Assembly (NCBI RefSeq): GCF_947500765.1
Contig: NZ_CANMTH010000007.1
Location: forward strand, 124,001-188,000
Source of the DNA: an uncultured Formosa sp.
GTDB taxonomy: Bacteria; Bacteroidota; Bacteroidia; Flavobacteriales; Flavobacteriaceae
Direction: 5' to 3'
Length of the DNA stretch: 64,000 nucleotides
Within the stretch, counting starts at the first letter, position 1; every line of letters begins with the position of its first letter. This document shows, in pieces, positions 27,910 to 36,936 of the stretch. The position numbers were made by a program, and so were the translations under genes. The notes beneath the pieces were generated by a model. That model was not told the DNA's origin, did no database searches, and saw only the letters and a program-made list of their open reading frames with translations.

Positions 27910-28443
27910 ATGAAATTAGAATACGTATTAAAAGAGAAAGATTTTATTGATTACCATTTATTTTCAATCTCTGAAAATAAGAAGATGAAAAAAATTATGA
28001 ATACGACCAAGTTTTTTTTAGTTGGATTTTTCATTTTTATAGGAATACAGATGTATAATAAAAACAATATTGAGTTTGCAATTATATTTGGAATTGTAGC
28101 GATTCTGAATTTTATTTTTTTTGAAAGATTATATAAATCTAAATTAAGAAAGCACTTTTCAAAAATCGTTAAAAATAGTTATGCAAAAAGAATTGGAGAA
28201 AAAGAAACTATGGAATTTAATTCTGAATTTATAATGACAAAAGATAAGACAGGAGAAGGAAAAACTAAAATATCTGAAATTGAAAAAATTAATGAAACCA
28301 AAGATAACTTTTTTATAAAACTATCAAATGGGGCGTCTTTTATTGTTTCAAAAAAAGGAATTAATAATATTGAACTCATTAAAAGTAAATGGGAAGAATT
28401 AAAAATACCCATTTCAGAACATTTATCTTGGGAATGGAAATAA
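27910..28443 (+). CDS. YcxB-like membrane protein
   Basis: A 177-residue inner-membrane protein. The N-terminal EYVLKEKDFIDYHLFSISENKKM, two adjacent membrane segments (about residues 35-53 and 56-72) and a C-terminal domain with TMEFNSEFIMTKDKTGEGKTKISEIEKINETKDNFFIKLSNGASFIVSKKG fit the YcxB-like family: two helices followed by a PH-like domain. Function in the family is unknown. It is the first gene of the accessory island and is followed after 33 bp by the zinc-ribbon protein gene, so these two may be one unit. Confidence 0.72.
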   Translation: MKLEYVLKEKDFIDYHLFSISENKKMKKIMNTTKFFLVGFFIFIGIQMYNKNNIEFAIIFGIVAILNFIFFERLYKSKLRKHFSKIVKNSYAKRIGEKETMEFNSEFIMTKDKTGEGKTKISEIEKINETKDNFFIKLSNGASFIVSKKGINNIELIKSKWEELKIPISEHLSWEWK

Positions 28444-28476
28444 TTGTAGCAAATACCTTTTAAACTAGTGAGAATA

Positions 28477-28875
28477 ATGAATGTCTACGGAAAATGTAAA
28501 AAATGCAAACAAGAAATTAAGTTTTATACAAACGCAAACACGCGTGTTGAATTTGCAATGCAAGACGGAGAAAATAAAACACTAACTTGCAAAAAATGTG
28601 AAATCCAAACAGTATTCTGTGTAGACGAACTTTATGCAAAAGAATCAAAAATTGCACAAATTGGAGCCGGTCTTATTTTTTTAGTTGGAACCCCAATAAT
28701 GTTCTATTTTGTAAGTCCAATGTTTATGGAAAGTAAAGCTCATTATCTGATTTATGCCGTTGGTGGATTTTTACTAATTCCCGTAATTATTTTTGGTGTA
28801 ATAAAAGAACAAGAACGAATAAGGGTAAATTCGTTTAACAGAAGTAAATTAAAAGGTAGAATGCATAACATCTAA
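28477..28875 (+). CDS. Zinc-ribbon membrane protein, unknown function
   Basis: A 132-residue protein. Two CxxC pairs, GKCKKCKQE near residues 6-13 and LTCKKCEIQT near 38-47, form a probable zinc ribbon; two hydrophobic segments follow (about 63-82 and 92-110), and the tail is basic. The frame can start at GTG 28468, but the ATG at 28477 (MNVYGKCKKCK) is more likely. I know no named family for it. It probably shares a transcript with the YcxB-like gene 33 bp upstream. Confidence 0.6.
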   Translation: MNVYGKCKKCKQEIKFYTNANTRVEFAMQDGENKTLTCKKCEIQTVFCVDELYAKESKIAQIGAGLIFLVGTPIMFYFVSPMFMESKAHYLIYAVGGFLLIPVIIFGVIKEQERIRVNSFNRSKLKGRMHNI

Positions 28876-29022
28876 TAAAAATACGTTTTATAATGCGTAT
28901 AATTAATTACTAAACCTCACACTTTTTACACATAAAACATTACCTACAAGTAAAAGGAGTATTCATAACTGCGTTTGTAACAACTTGAAATAAAATACGT
29001 TAATAGTATAAATACTTTAATT

Positions 29023-29715
29023 ATGAGAAATTTATTGAGGCTTCTAGTTTGTTGTATCGTAATTTTTATTTTTTCAGGATGTGAAATCGATCATAATGAA
29101 GAGACATATCCATACTATAAATTTGAAAGCGAGGACGACACGCTATTAATTAAATACAATTATATCCCTAATCAAATAATTACTTATAAAAATCAGTTTA
29201 ATAAAAAACTGAACTTCAGGGTTATTTCTAATATTACCGAAAAAAGAGGTTCTTATTCTAGAGGTACTTTTTCTGGAGGTGGCGGATTATTAGTAAATTA
29301 TTACGATAGTAAAATAATTAGACTTGAAATTATAGAAAACCCAAGTAACACTTCAAATTCTGGAGATTATTCTAAGGTTAATTATGTGTTTTCTAAAAAC
29401 AAAAGTGTGTTTGTTAATGGATTTAATTTTCCCATGTGGAATATCACTTCATTTTATAGCATTAATGAATTACAAGATAATGTTAATGTGTATTTGTCGG
29501 ACTTTAATGAAATTCCAAAAACAGAAATGAGCATTAATAACCATGTATTTAAAGCCGTAGTTGTTATTGACTCCAATAGTGACGAAAGTCTGAATAATTC
29601 TTCTTTTGGACCTCTCCTTCAAAACGTAAACAAAATTTTTTATGATTATGACTTTGGAATTGTTCAATTTAATGATGTTGATGGGAATGAATGGAAAGTT
29701 ATTTATCCGGAATAA
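29023..29715 (+). CDS. Predicted lipoprotein, unknown function
   Basis: A 230-residue exported protein: MRNLLRLLVCCIVIFIFSGCEIDH carries a lipobox FSGC with Cys20. The mature part is rich in aromatic and Asn/Ser residues and looks beta-rich (LNFRVISNITEKRG, then a Ser/Gly stretch SRGTFSGGGGLLVNYYDS). No family is recognised. It lies in the accessory island with gaps of about 147 bp on each side and no partner gene close by. Confidence 0.65.
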   Translation: MRNLLRLLVCCIVIFIFSGCEIDHNEETYPYYKFESEDDTLLIKYNYIPNQIITYKNQFNKKLNFRVISNITEKRGSYSRGTFSGGGGLLVNYYDSKIIRLEIIENPSNTSNSGDYSKVNYVFSKNKSVFVNGFNFPMWNITSFYSINELQDNVNVYLSDFNEIPKTEMSINNHVFKAVVVIDSNSDESLNNSSFGPLLQNVNKIFYDYDFGIVQFNDVDGNEWKVIYPE

Positions 29716-29862
29716 ATCTGGTTTTCAGTAAAATACGTAAAAATATCCCCTTTTAATTAAAATAATATTAAATTTAAATAGTTGAAGAAATTCATTTTCA
29801 TTCCCAAGGTTTTTATAACCAAAACCATGGTATGCTATTAAAAATTAAAACAAACATTTAAT

Positions 29863-30642
29863 ATGAAACCAATTAAATCCATTTTACTTTGCCTAATAAC
29901 TCTCTGTTTTAGTCAATTACATATTCAAGCACAAGAGAATTCTGATAAACCTATTTTTATTTTAGTACATGGTACCTTTCAATGGGGCGGACAATGGAAT
30001 TTACTTAAATCGGATCTTGTTTCTAAAGGTTATGTTGTATATAATCCCACTTTAACAGGTTTAGGTGAAAAAAATCACTTATTATCAAAAGAGACCGGTA
30101 TATCTACTCATATAAATGATATTGTAAACTTTATTGAATGGAATAATTTAGACAATATTATTTTGGTTGCTCACTCTTATGGTGGACCAGTAATTTCTGG
30201 AGTTGTAGACAAAATTGGTAATAAGATAAAACATCAAGTTTATATTGATTGTGCACCAGCAGACCATGGAGAAAATACATTAGATGTTTTTGGGCCTGAG
30301 GTCGCGCGTATATCGTTAGAATCTGCAGAAAAAAACGGAGATGGATGGCTTATAACTGCCGATGCGTTGAGAGAGCCCATTCCAACAATGTCTAAACATC
30401 CTTTAAAATCGTATTTAGAGCGAGTAGAAATTGTAAATGACATTAAAACAGACGGAACTATTATACTTGCCACTGAGGCCATGTCAATATTTGGATATAT
30501 GAGAACAATAAGTGCTCCTAAAAAAGCTCAAGCAAGGCATTGGAAAATAGTTACAATTGAAGGCCCACATACACTGCAAGAACAAGACCCTTCTAGGTCT
30601 GAAATTTCGAACATTCTAGTTAATATATACAAATCAATTTAA
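29863..30642 (+). CDS. Secreted alpha/beta hydrolase (EstC/esterase-like)
   Basis: A 259-residue exported alpha/beta hydrolase. Signal peptide to about residue 24 (LCFSQLHIQAQ), the oxyanion region FILVHGTFQWGGQW, the nucleophile elbow VAHSYGG with Ser105, and a likely catalytic His in IEGPHTLQEQDPSRS near the end. The pattern resembles plant-type methylesterase/hydroxynitrile lyase relatives annotated as EstC-like esterases in bacteria; the substrate is unknown. It stands alone in the accessory island and is followed by a repeat copy. Confidence 0.8.
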   Translation: MKPIKSILLCLITLCFSQLHIQAQENSDKPIFILVHGTFQWGGQWNLLKSDLVSKGYVVYNPTLTGLGEKNHLLSKETGISTHINDIVNFIEWNNLDNIILVAHSYGGPVISGVVDKIGNKIKHQVYIDCAPADHGENTLDVFGPEVARISLESAEKNGDGWLITADALREPIPTMSKHPLKSYLERVEIVNDIKTDGTIILATEAMSIFGYMRTISAPKKAQARHWKIVTIEGPHTLQEQDPSRSEISNILVNIYKSI

Positions 30643-30671
30643 ACCTAAATCACTTTTTTCTGATCGATTTT

Positions 30672-30782
30672 AAATTATAATTAATTACTAGCTCTAGCTT
30701 ATTTAAAAGTTTAACAAGTTTTTTATACAGTTTGCATTTACTAAATTAGGTAATTAAAACAAACCATTAATTATACACAAAA
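30672..30782 (+). repeat. Island repeat, diverged copy with inverted ends
   Basis: Ten-base terminal arms TATAATTAAT (30676-30685) and ATTAATTATA (30766-30775) are exact reverse complements, 100 bp end to end. Internally TTTACTAAATTAGGTAATTAAAAC matches TTTGCTAAATTAGGTGCTTAAAAC of the copy at 36058, and the position of the arms is alike. The next gene starts 25 bp beyond. Confidence 0.65.
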
Positions 30783-30806
30783 TTGATGTATTACATTTAA
30801 CAAATA

Positions 30807-31316
30807 ATGAACGAAATTAGAAAACAACTGACTTTATTTGTTGAAAAATCAAATGAAAATATTGAAAAAATAAGAGCCGAATTTAACCCCATACAGTACA
30901 ATTTAATTTCTTGTCACATTACCCTTTGTCGAGAAGATGAAATAGAGCCAATTGAGAAAATAATTAAGCGAATTAAAGCAATCCATTTAAAAAAGCCTAT
31001 ATCAATTAAATTAAACAGAGCGGAAAGGTGTGCTGGAGGAAAAGGAGTTTTATTACCGGCAACCGAAAATAATATTGAGTTTAGGGAATTAAGAGAAACT
31101 ATTTTAGGAACAAAATTAATAAAGGAACAATTTCCGCATGTAACTTTAATGCATCCAAGAAATTCGACTTGTAATGAAAAAATATTTACTGAAATTAAAA
31201 AACAAGAGTTGCCAACCGAATTATTTTTCCATAAAATTAGTTTAATAGAACAAAGAAACGGAGGGAAATGGAACGTAATAGAAGAATATACAATAGTAAA
31301 TAATAATATTTCATAA
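30807..31316 (+). CDS. 2'-5' RNA ligase-like (2H phosphoesterase) family protein
   Basis: A 169-residue single-domain 2H phosphoesterase: the paired motifs are HITL at residues 37-40 and HVTL at 111-114, the spacing of the LigT/2'-5' RNA ligase superfamily, with a GGKGVLLPA strand between them. Members cleave or seal 2',5' or cyclic phosphates in RNA and nucleotides. No targeting signal is seen. It lies in the accessory island, 1.5 kb before the SMEK/STAND gene, separated from it by two other genes. The RNA or cyclic-nucleotide substrate cannot be predicted. Confidence 0.82.
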   Translation: MNEIRKQLTLFVEKSNENIEKIRAEFNPIQYNLISCHITLCREDEIEPIEKIIKRIKAIHLKKPISIKLNRAERCAGGKGVLLPATENNIEFRELRETILGTKLIKEQFPHVTLMHPRNSTCNEKIFTEIKKQELPTELFFHKISLIEQRNGGKWNVIEEYTIVNNNIS

Positions 31317-31469
31317 CACTGTTTCTAAAAAGGCCTCGTTTAGTCTTTATCCAAAAAGGGCAGAAGTAAAGCGAGTCTGATTTTTCCAGTTTACTACGTG
31401 AAATTCAATGAAATTAATTGTACTTATCTCTCTCAAAAAAGATACAAAAAATTAAACAGATTTATATTA

Positions 31470-31976
31470 ATGTTTAAAACAGCTAGACTAAAATTTAAAA
31501 TATTAAATTCTAAAGATGAAAAAGATTTAGAACAATTATTCTGCAAAAACCATGTAGTTATGAGTACGGTTTTAAAAGAAAGAGTGTTCACTAAAGAAGA
31601 ATTTAAAAAATTATTAAAAGAAGATTTCATGCAAAATAAAGCCGATACCATTGGTTTTTTGTGTTTAACTTCTAGATTAGATGATAAAATTATTGGAGTT
31701 TCAGGTTTATTAAAATGTTGTTATTTAAACACCGATAATTATGAGTTTGGATTTATTCTTGATGAAAATAATTGGGGTAAAGGTCTCGCTACAGAAATTG
31801 GCCAATTCTGGTTAGAGTACGCAAAAAACATAATGAATCTAACAGAATTAATAGCAACGGTTAGTCCTGAAAATAAAGCATCAAGACGTGTACTAGAAAA
31901 ATTGAATATGGAGTATGTGAGTGAATTTAAATCAAAAGAGAGAGGGGCTAGATTAATATTTAGAAAATACTTGTAA
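31470..31976 (+). CDS. GNAT family N-acetyltransferase (RimJ/RimL-like)
   Basis: A 168-residue acetyltransferase. Start chosen at ATG 31470 (MFKTARLKFKILNSKDEKDLE), the normal RimJ/RimL beginning; the frame from 31398 adds 24 residues unlike the family. Acetyl-CoA-binding region: YEFGFILDENNWGKGLATEIGQFWLEYA (motif A, NWGKGLATE), and ATVSPENKASRRVLEKLNMEYV near the end. Such enzymes acetylate protein N-termini or small molecules. It is a lone gene in the accessory island; acetyltransferases are common in cassette-like regions. Confidence 0.87.
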   Translation: MFKTARLKFKILNSKDEKDLEQLFCKNHVVMSTVLKERVFTKEEFKKLLKEDFMQNKADTIGFLCLTSRLDDKIIGVSGLLKCCYLNTDNYEFGFILDENNWGKGLATEIGQFWLEYAKNIMNLTELIATVSPENKASRRVLEKLNMEYVSEFKSKERGARLIFRKYL

Positions 31977-32115
31977 CGCGTATGTCTAACAATTTACATT
32001 GTAAACTAGGTGTAAGTGTTTGATAGTAAGTAGAATAGTGGTATTTAGGATTTGGATATACCAATTCGCCAATTTTTAAACACAAGACCATTGTAAAATA
32101 TTTAATTAAAAAATT

Positions 32116-32502
32116 ATGGGATTAACTAAAACGGAGGAATTATTAAAAAAGTTTGATTACGAATTTCAAAGAAAAAACAATGTACTAATAGTAAAACTAA
32201 ATTACTCTCAAAGAATCATAATTGATTTCTCAGACTCCGAAAAAATTAAAATAAAAGATAAGCTAGTTGGATGGAATTTTTTAACTGGATTAATTGAAAT
32301 GAGTATTAAAAATGCTATACTTTATAATTTTGTTGGAGTAATGATAATAACATTCTTATTTGTCTACTTAAATTTAAAAGCAGATATAATAAACCTAGTT
32401 TTTTTCTATTTGGCTTTCATTGTTTGGGTGCTACTTTGGAGCATGTTTTATTTAATAAAAGCCGAAAATTTTAAACAGACTTTAATCCGTTGGAACGAAT
32501 AA
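32116..32502 (+). CDS. Hypothetical membrane protein with two TM segments
   Basis: A 128-residue protein starting MGLTKTEELLKKFDYEFQRK. The first about 70 residues are charged, with repeated beta-like segments (NVLIVKLNYSQRIIIDFSDSEKIKIKDK); two hydrophobic segments follow (about 72-93 and 97-118), then a short basic tail. No family is recognised. Codon use is AT-rich like its neighbours in the island. Confidence 0.6.
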   Translation: MGLTKTEELLKKFDYEFQRKNNVLIVKLNYSQRIIIDFSDSEKIKIKDKLVGWNFLTGLIEMSIKNAILYNFVGVMIITFLFVYLNLKADIINLVFFYLAFIVWVLLWSMFYLIKAENFKQTLIRWNE

Positions 32503-32814
32503 TTGAAATCTGAATAAAAAAAATAGAAAAAACACAAACCTGATTTCAAGCAAAAAGATTAAAACATTAAATATTCTGAACGGGGAAACTGAAATTAAAA
32601 ATTATTTTACAACATAAATAAAATACAGCACTTCATCTAAAAACAGATCCTTTTACGGGTTCCCGTTTTTATAGTTAGTATTAAAGGAATATATTTATAT
32701 GTATTAATAATATCCTTTTTTTTACTTATTTAGATATTTTGTATTGATAAAAGGAGTTGTAAGCAAGCTGAAAAAACACTTGAGATATTTTAAAAACTGA
32801 ATGACTAATCAATA
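32503..32814. other. Intergenic region before the SMEK/STAND gene
   Basis: About 310 bp without a gene. It holds a small GC hairpin with T run (32655-32670) and a longer AT hairpin (next entry), then the probable promoter region of the SMEK gene. No island repeat is seen here. Confidence 0.5.
32683..32724 (+). terminator. Probable terminator upstream of the SMEK/STAND gene
   Basis: AAAGGA near 32683-32688 pairs with TCCTTT near 32713, extended by ATAT pairs, and is followed by a run of eight T. It would end the transcript of the two-TM protein gene and isolate the large gene downstream. Confidence 0.5.
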
Positions 32815-35800
32815 ATGCTTTACAAATCTCAAAATATATTAAGTGACATTCTATTTGCATTAAGCTTAATAACAACTGATGTAAAATACGGAACCAAACT
32901 AAAATTTAATGACAAAGCAGAGGCTTGTGAAGATATTTTTGCAAGAATACTATCTATAATATTTGACAAGGAATTCACAAACTGCAATCTAATCAAACAA
33001 GATTATCCTGCTATTGATTTGCATTCAGATAGTATAGCATTTCAAGTTTCTGCTCAAGATAATTCTACTAAAATAAAAGATTCTATAAACCTTTTCAAAA
33101 AGAATATTGATTTAGGAAAATATGATAGAAAGTATTCAAAAATTAAGTTTCTTATTATTTCACATAAAGAAAAATTCGGACCTAAAACCTTCGAAAATTT
33201 TGACACTTACAATTTATTTAGTTCAAACGAAGATGTTTATTTTTCAGCAAATTTAGGCAAACAAATAAAAGCATTAAATCCAGCAAAACAGTCAGAATTA
33301 CGTGACTTTTTATGGTATGAATTAAACTTAGAATCTGATGTTTACGATAATCGATTTAACGAAATACAATCAGTTCCAAGTTATCTTGAAAATACTTCAA
33401 ATGACATTCAAGCAAGAACCACACAAGTAGATTTTGACCAAAATCTACTTTACTACTCTGAAAAAGAAAAAGAGTCAATTCTTGACTTTGCAAATACTAT
33501 AAACTTTGAAAACAAACTACCCTATTTAATAACAGGACATCCAACAACCGGAAAAACAACGGTTGCATTAAAAATCTGTGATTATTTACAAAGTCAAATA
33601 GGTATAGTTCCCTTTTATTTACAATTGAAAACTAATACTAGTTATTCAACCTTATTAATGGACTTAAAGGCTATCAATGGATTACCAACTGTATTAATTA
33701 TTGATGATATTCATTTAGATTTTGAGCTTGCCAATAGATTGATTAAAGAAAACTCAAAGTTTAAAAACATTGTTTTTCTTTTTGTTTCAAGACATATATC
33801 TATAGATTTTAGAAAAACCTTTGAACTTGATGATGTTTTTGAAACATTAAAAAGTAATTGTTTATCTCTTGAGAAAAATAATTCTAAAGATTTTCAAAGA
33901 GAGAAAATTCTTGGTATTGTAGCAAAACGTTCTGATTTTTTACTAAAACAAAATTACAATCCTAGACAAGGTGGGATTTTGCACCTTGAACACATTTCTA
34001 AAAACAATTTACTTAAACTTAAATTGCTTTTAAACAATTGGTGTAAGGCAGATGATGTTTTAAGTAATATTGATGAAGAAATAATTCATAAAGATTTATT
34101 TAACAAGTTTTTAAAAGAATACCCAAAAGAAGAAATTATTGAAATCATAAAGTATTCTTGTCTTTATTCTTTTAATATTCCATTTGAAAAAGTAGACCCT
34201 TTAATCGAATTGGCAACAGAACGTGAAGGACTTTTTTACACTCAAGACGTAGAATTGAAATCATTATTTATGCAACCAAGTTTCTGTGATTTACTTATTG
34301 ATTCATACCTATTTCTTAATCAAAGAGTATTTAAGACAGATTTCAATAGCGATAAGAATTTATTCAAGTTTAAAAACATAAAACAATACATTGATGAAAT
34401 AAAAATTGAACAATATCCAGAGATAATAATTGAGATATTTTTAAATGTTGGTTCAGCAGAAAATTATGATATATTAAGATTATTATTCAATGATTCAAAA
34501 AGTAAACAAGCTCTTTTTAATTATTTTAAAAGTTCAGAGAAAGCAAATTCAACTCAATTAAAAAAGATTATTCAAATTGTAAAAATTTTTACAAAATCCA
34601 ACTTAAACGACATTATCAATGGTTTAATAATCAATAATAAAAATATAAATCAGGTTCTATTAAGAGAAGACACAGGATTATTTGTTTTATCCTACATACA
34701 TTATTCAATTTCACCAATTGATAGATTATTAAAATCTAAATTATACGAAACATTCAATGATGAAACTTTAAGAAAATTAGTAGATTCCTCTGCTAATCAT
34801 AAAGTCACTCTTGCTATACAAAACATCAGCGATAGCAAAATAAGAAAACGTATAACAGACCTCATATCTAAACAAAAATGGGAAGAAATAATTAAAGAAA
34901 CTTCATTTGACTTAATTGGCAATTCCCTAACCGAATTAAGAAAATTAAGTCCCAAAAATGTAAAATCAATATTTGAAGCACTAGACCCAATTATTTTAGC
35001 TGATAGTGTAAAATGGGTAGATTTCTATAAATTAACAAAAACATTAAGTGAACTTAAAACTTTTGAGAAATACAAAGAAAACTCAAAGGCTAAAGCGATT
35101 CTCAATAGAATTGAAAAATGGAAAATTACAGAATCACTTAAATATGCGCCAATTCAACAAATTAGTCAAGGTTTTGCTCAATTAGCCAAAATAGATAATT
35201 CCTTTCTTCAAGAATTATTAGAAAATTATTCTGCTGAACTTCTATTTGAAAAATTAAATGAAATCAAATTTTTAGACGAATATAGCTTAATGCTGATAAA
35301 CATAAATAAAGCGAGTAAAACAACTTCCTTAAAGATTTTGAAATTAATTGAACAAAACCATAGTTTTAAAAAACGATTCAACTCAAAGGGCATTAAAGGA
35401 CGAGAAATTCCAGCTATACTTAACTGTCTTCGTAAGCTTGGTGGCAATTCCTATTGTTCAAAGTTAATCGAAGATTCAAATAAAGATATAATTGAAGGTC
35501 GAGTTTTGAGTTCTTCACTAGAAGTATCTGTACGTATAATAAAAAGTATAAAACCTATAAACGAGCCTTTAGCGAATGAAATTCTATCCTCGTTTTTAGA
35601 ATTAGACCTTATAGCCAAATTGGATAACAAGAATTATAAGTTATCACAAGTATCCGATTTCTTGGTTAACTTTTCTCATTGTGACGAAAAACTTTGCTCT
35701 GATTTTTTTGAGAAAATGAATAATCTGATTTTCATAAAAAAATCTTTAAAAAGTAATGTTTCATTTGCCGAAATATGTACTTTTTTATCTAATGTTAAAA

Positions 35801-36045
35801 ACTGTAACATTACGAAAACGAGAGATATTTATAGTAACATTTATGCTCATAACGTTTTTCAAAAAAAGGCAAGAGAAGTACAACCTAGAGTATTTGTAAA
35901 TTCATTACATCAACTAAATTCGGTTGATAATAGATTTACAGTCAGGTTTATAAACTCTTATACAAATCAAAAAGATATTAATAAGGAATTAATTTTTAAG
36001 ACAATAAAAGAAGTGAATAAAGATTTTGGAATTGAACTGAAATAA
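32815..36045 (+). CDS. SMEK-domain P-loop NTPase with helical-repeat C-terminus (STAND-like defence candidate)
   Basis: A 1076-residue protein. Residues 1-165 match the SMEK-type N-terminal domain, a nuclease-like fold: DYPAIDLHSDSIAFQVSAQDN (63-83) has the acidic/Gln pattern of that group, followed by TKIKDSINLFKK. An NTPase module follows: Walker A GHPTTGKTT (241-249), Walker B VLIIDDIHLD (293-302), and FVSRHIS as a possible sensor. From about 380 to the end are several hundred residues of helix pairs, as in STAND ATPases, where such arrays bind the trigger. No membrane segment is seen. The layout is typical of STAND defence proteins of the Avs kind; defence function is inference. It sits alone in the accessory island. 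Confidence 0.72.
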   Translation: MLYKSQNILSDILFALSLITTDVKYGTKLKFNDKAEACEDIFARILSIIFDKEFTNCNLIKQDYPAIDLHSDSIAFQVSAQDNSTKIKDSINLFKKNIDLGKYDRKYSKIKFLIISHKEKFGPKTFENFDTYNLFSSNEDVYFSANLGKQIKALNPAKQSELRDFLWYELNLESDVYDNRFNEIQSVPSYLENTSNDIQARTTQVDFDQNLLYYSEKEKESILDFANTINFENKLPYLITGHPTTGKTTVALKICDYLQSQIGIVPFYLQLKTNTSYSTLLMDLKAINGLPTVLIIDDIHLDFELANRLIKENSKFKNIVFLFVSRHISIDFRKTFELDDVFETLKSNCLSLEKNNSKDFQREKILGIVAKRSDFLLKQNYNPRQGGILHLEHISKNNLLKLKLLLNNWCKADDVLSNIDEEIIHKDLFNKFLKEYPKEEIIEIIKYSCLYSFNIPFEKVDPLIELATEREGLFYTQDVELKSLFMQPSFCDLLIDSYLFLNQRVFKTDFNSDKNLFKFKNIKQYIDEIKIEQYPEIIIEIFLNVGSAENYDILRLLFNDSKSKQALFNYFKSSEKANSTQLKKIIQIVKIFTKSNLNDIINGLIINNKNINQVLLREDTGLFVLSYIHYSISPIDRLLKSKLYETFNDETLRKLVDSSANHKVTLAIQNISDSKIRKRITDLISKQKWEEIIKETSFDLIGNSLTELRKLSPKNVKSIFEALDPIILADSVKWVDFYKLTKTLSELKTFEKYKENSKAKAILNRIEKWKITESLKYAPIQQISQGFAQLAKIDNSFLQELLENYSAELLFEKLNEIKFLDEYSLMLININKASKTTSLKILKLIEQNHSFKKRFNSKGIKGREIPAILNCLRKLGGNSYCSKLIEDSNKDIIEGRVLSSSLEVSVRIIKSIKPINEPLANEILSSFLELDLIAKLDNKNYKLSQVSDFLVNFSHCDEKLCSDFFEKMNNLIFIKKSLKSNVSFAEICTFLSNVKNCNITKTRDIYSNIYAHNVFQKKAREVQPRVFVNSLHQLNSVDNRFTVRFINSYTNQKDINKELIFKTIKEVNKDFGIELK

Positions 36046-36057
36046 AAAAGCCAGCTT

Positions 36058-36186
36058 ACAATACCGTATATAATTTATTGCTAGTTTTCGTCTACTTACG
36101 AAAATCCTCGCAGATTTTCTATTCGGTTTCTATTTGCTAAATTAGGTGCTTAAAACACGCAACAAACCACATACAAACACGTTCTA
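36058..36186 (+). repeat. Island repeat, best preserved copy
   Basis: The 15-base left arm GTATATAATTTATTG (36066-36080) and right arm CAACAAACCACATAC (36160-36174) pair at 11 of 15 positions on the top strand, with four A-C mismatches. On the bottom strand those four become T-G wobbles, so all 15 pair. Internal structure includes GAAAATC/GATTTTC (36100-36119). The element ends CACGTT at 36178-36183, about 19 bp before the next gene. Confidence 0.85.
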
Positions 36187-36201
36187 AAACATGTTTCGAA
36201 A

Positions 36202-36936
36202 TTGAAAAATAAGGTAATTTTAATATTTCTACTACTAATTTCATTCAGCGGATTTACTCAAAATCTGACTGAAAAAAAATTCGTGATTCTGACTTTTGAA
36301 ATGGACAGAAATAAAGATTCTCACGGAACTTTTATTTACTATTGGATTGCGGAATTAGAAAAATATGAAAAAGTGGACGAATATAAAGAACCGAAAATCT
36401 ATTCTCTTTTCTTGCACGAATTTTACGGAAGTGAACAATTAGAATCTTGTTGTTTAGGGAAGGTTTCTTATCCTTACACAATGACAACTGGAACGGAATT
36501 CCATTTTCTTGAAAATTATAGTGAATATCTTACTGAATTACGTGAATTAGTTAAAAAAAACAGAAAAAAAATACAAGTAATTAAGAAAGAATGGAAAGAT
36601 GGTTACAAAGAAAAAGTAACTGTTTACGCAACAGCAGTTCGAGGAAAATTATGTGAGTGCGAATTTGGTGGCGACACTTATTTAACAAAAGGCGACCGAA
36701 TTAGTTTTCCAAAAGGAAATTATGAAATAATAAAAAACTATTTGACTAAAGAAAAACGGATTTTACTCTTTAAAGACTTTTCCGGTTTTAACTATTCAAA
36801 TACTGATTATAGAACCGGAAAACAAATAAAATACGTGTGCCAACACCGTGTAAAATTAATTGCCTGGTACAAACCTACTTACGAAAATCCTCGCGGATTT
36901 TATATTCGGTTTTTATTTGCTAAATTACGTATTTAA
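36202..36936 (+). CDS. Exported hypothetical protein whose C-terminus is encoded by a repeat
   Basis: A 244-residue protein with a signal peptide (MKNKVILIFLLLISFSGFTQ), starting at TTG 36202; an ATG at 36191 is out of reach because TGA follows. The middle is charged, with a Cys-rich patch ESCCLGK (about residues 80-86) and CECEFGGDT near 151. No family is recognised. About the last 31 residues (CQHRVKL onward, to IRFLFAKLRI) are encoded by the island repeat copy at 36841-36969, so the original stop codon seems lost. It sits between two repeat copies as a single-gene unit. Confidence 0.6.
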   Translation: MKNKVILIFLLLISFSGFTQNLTEKKFVILTFEMDRNKDSHGTFIYYWIAELEKYEKVDEYKEPKIYSLFLHEFYGSEQLESCCLGKVSYPYTMTTGTEFHFLENYSEYLTELRELVKKNRKKIQVIKKEWKDGYKEKVTVYATAVRGKLCECEFGGDTYLTKGDRISFPKGNYEIIKNYLTKEKRILLFKDFSGFNYSNTDYRTGKQIKYVCQHRVKLIAWYKPTYENPRGFYIRFLFAKLRI

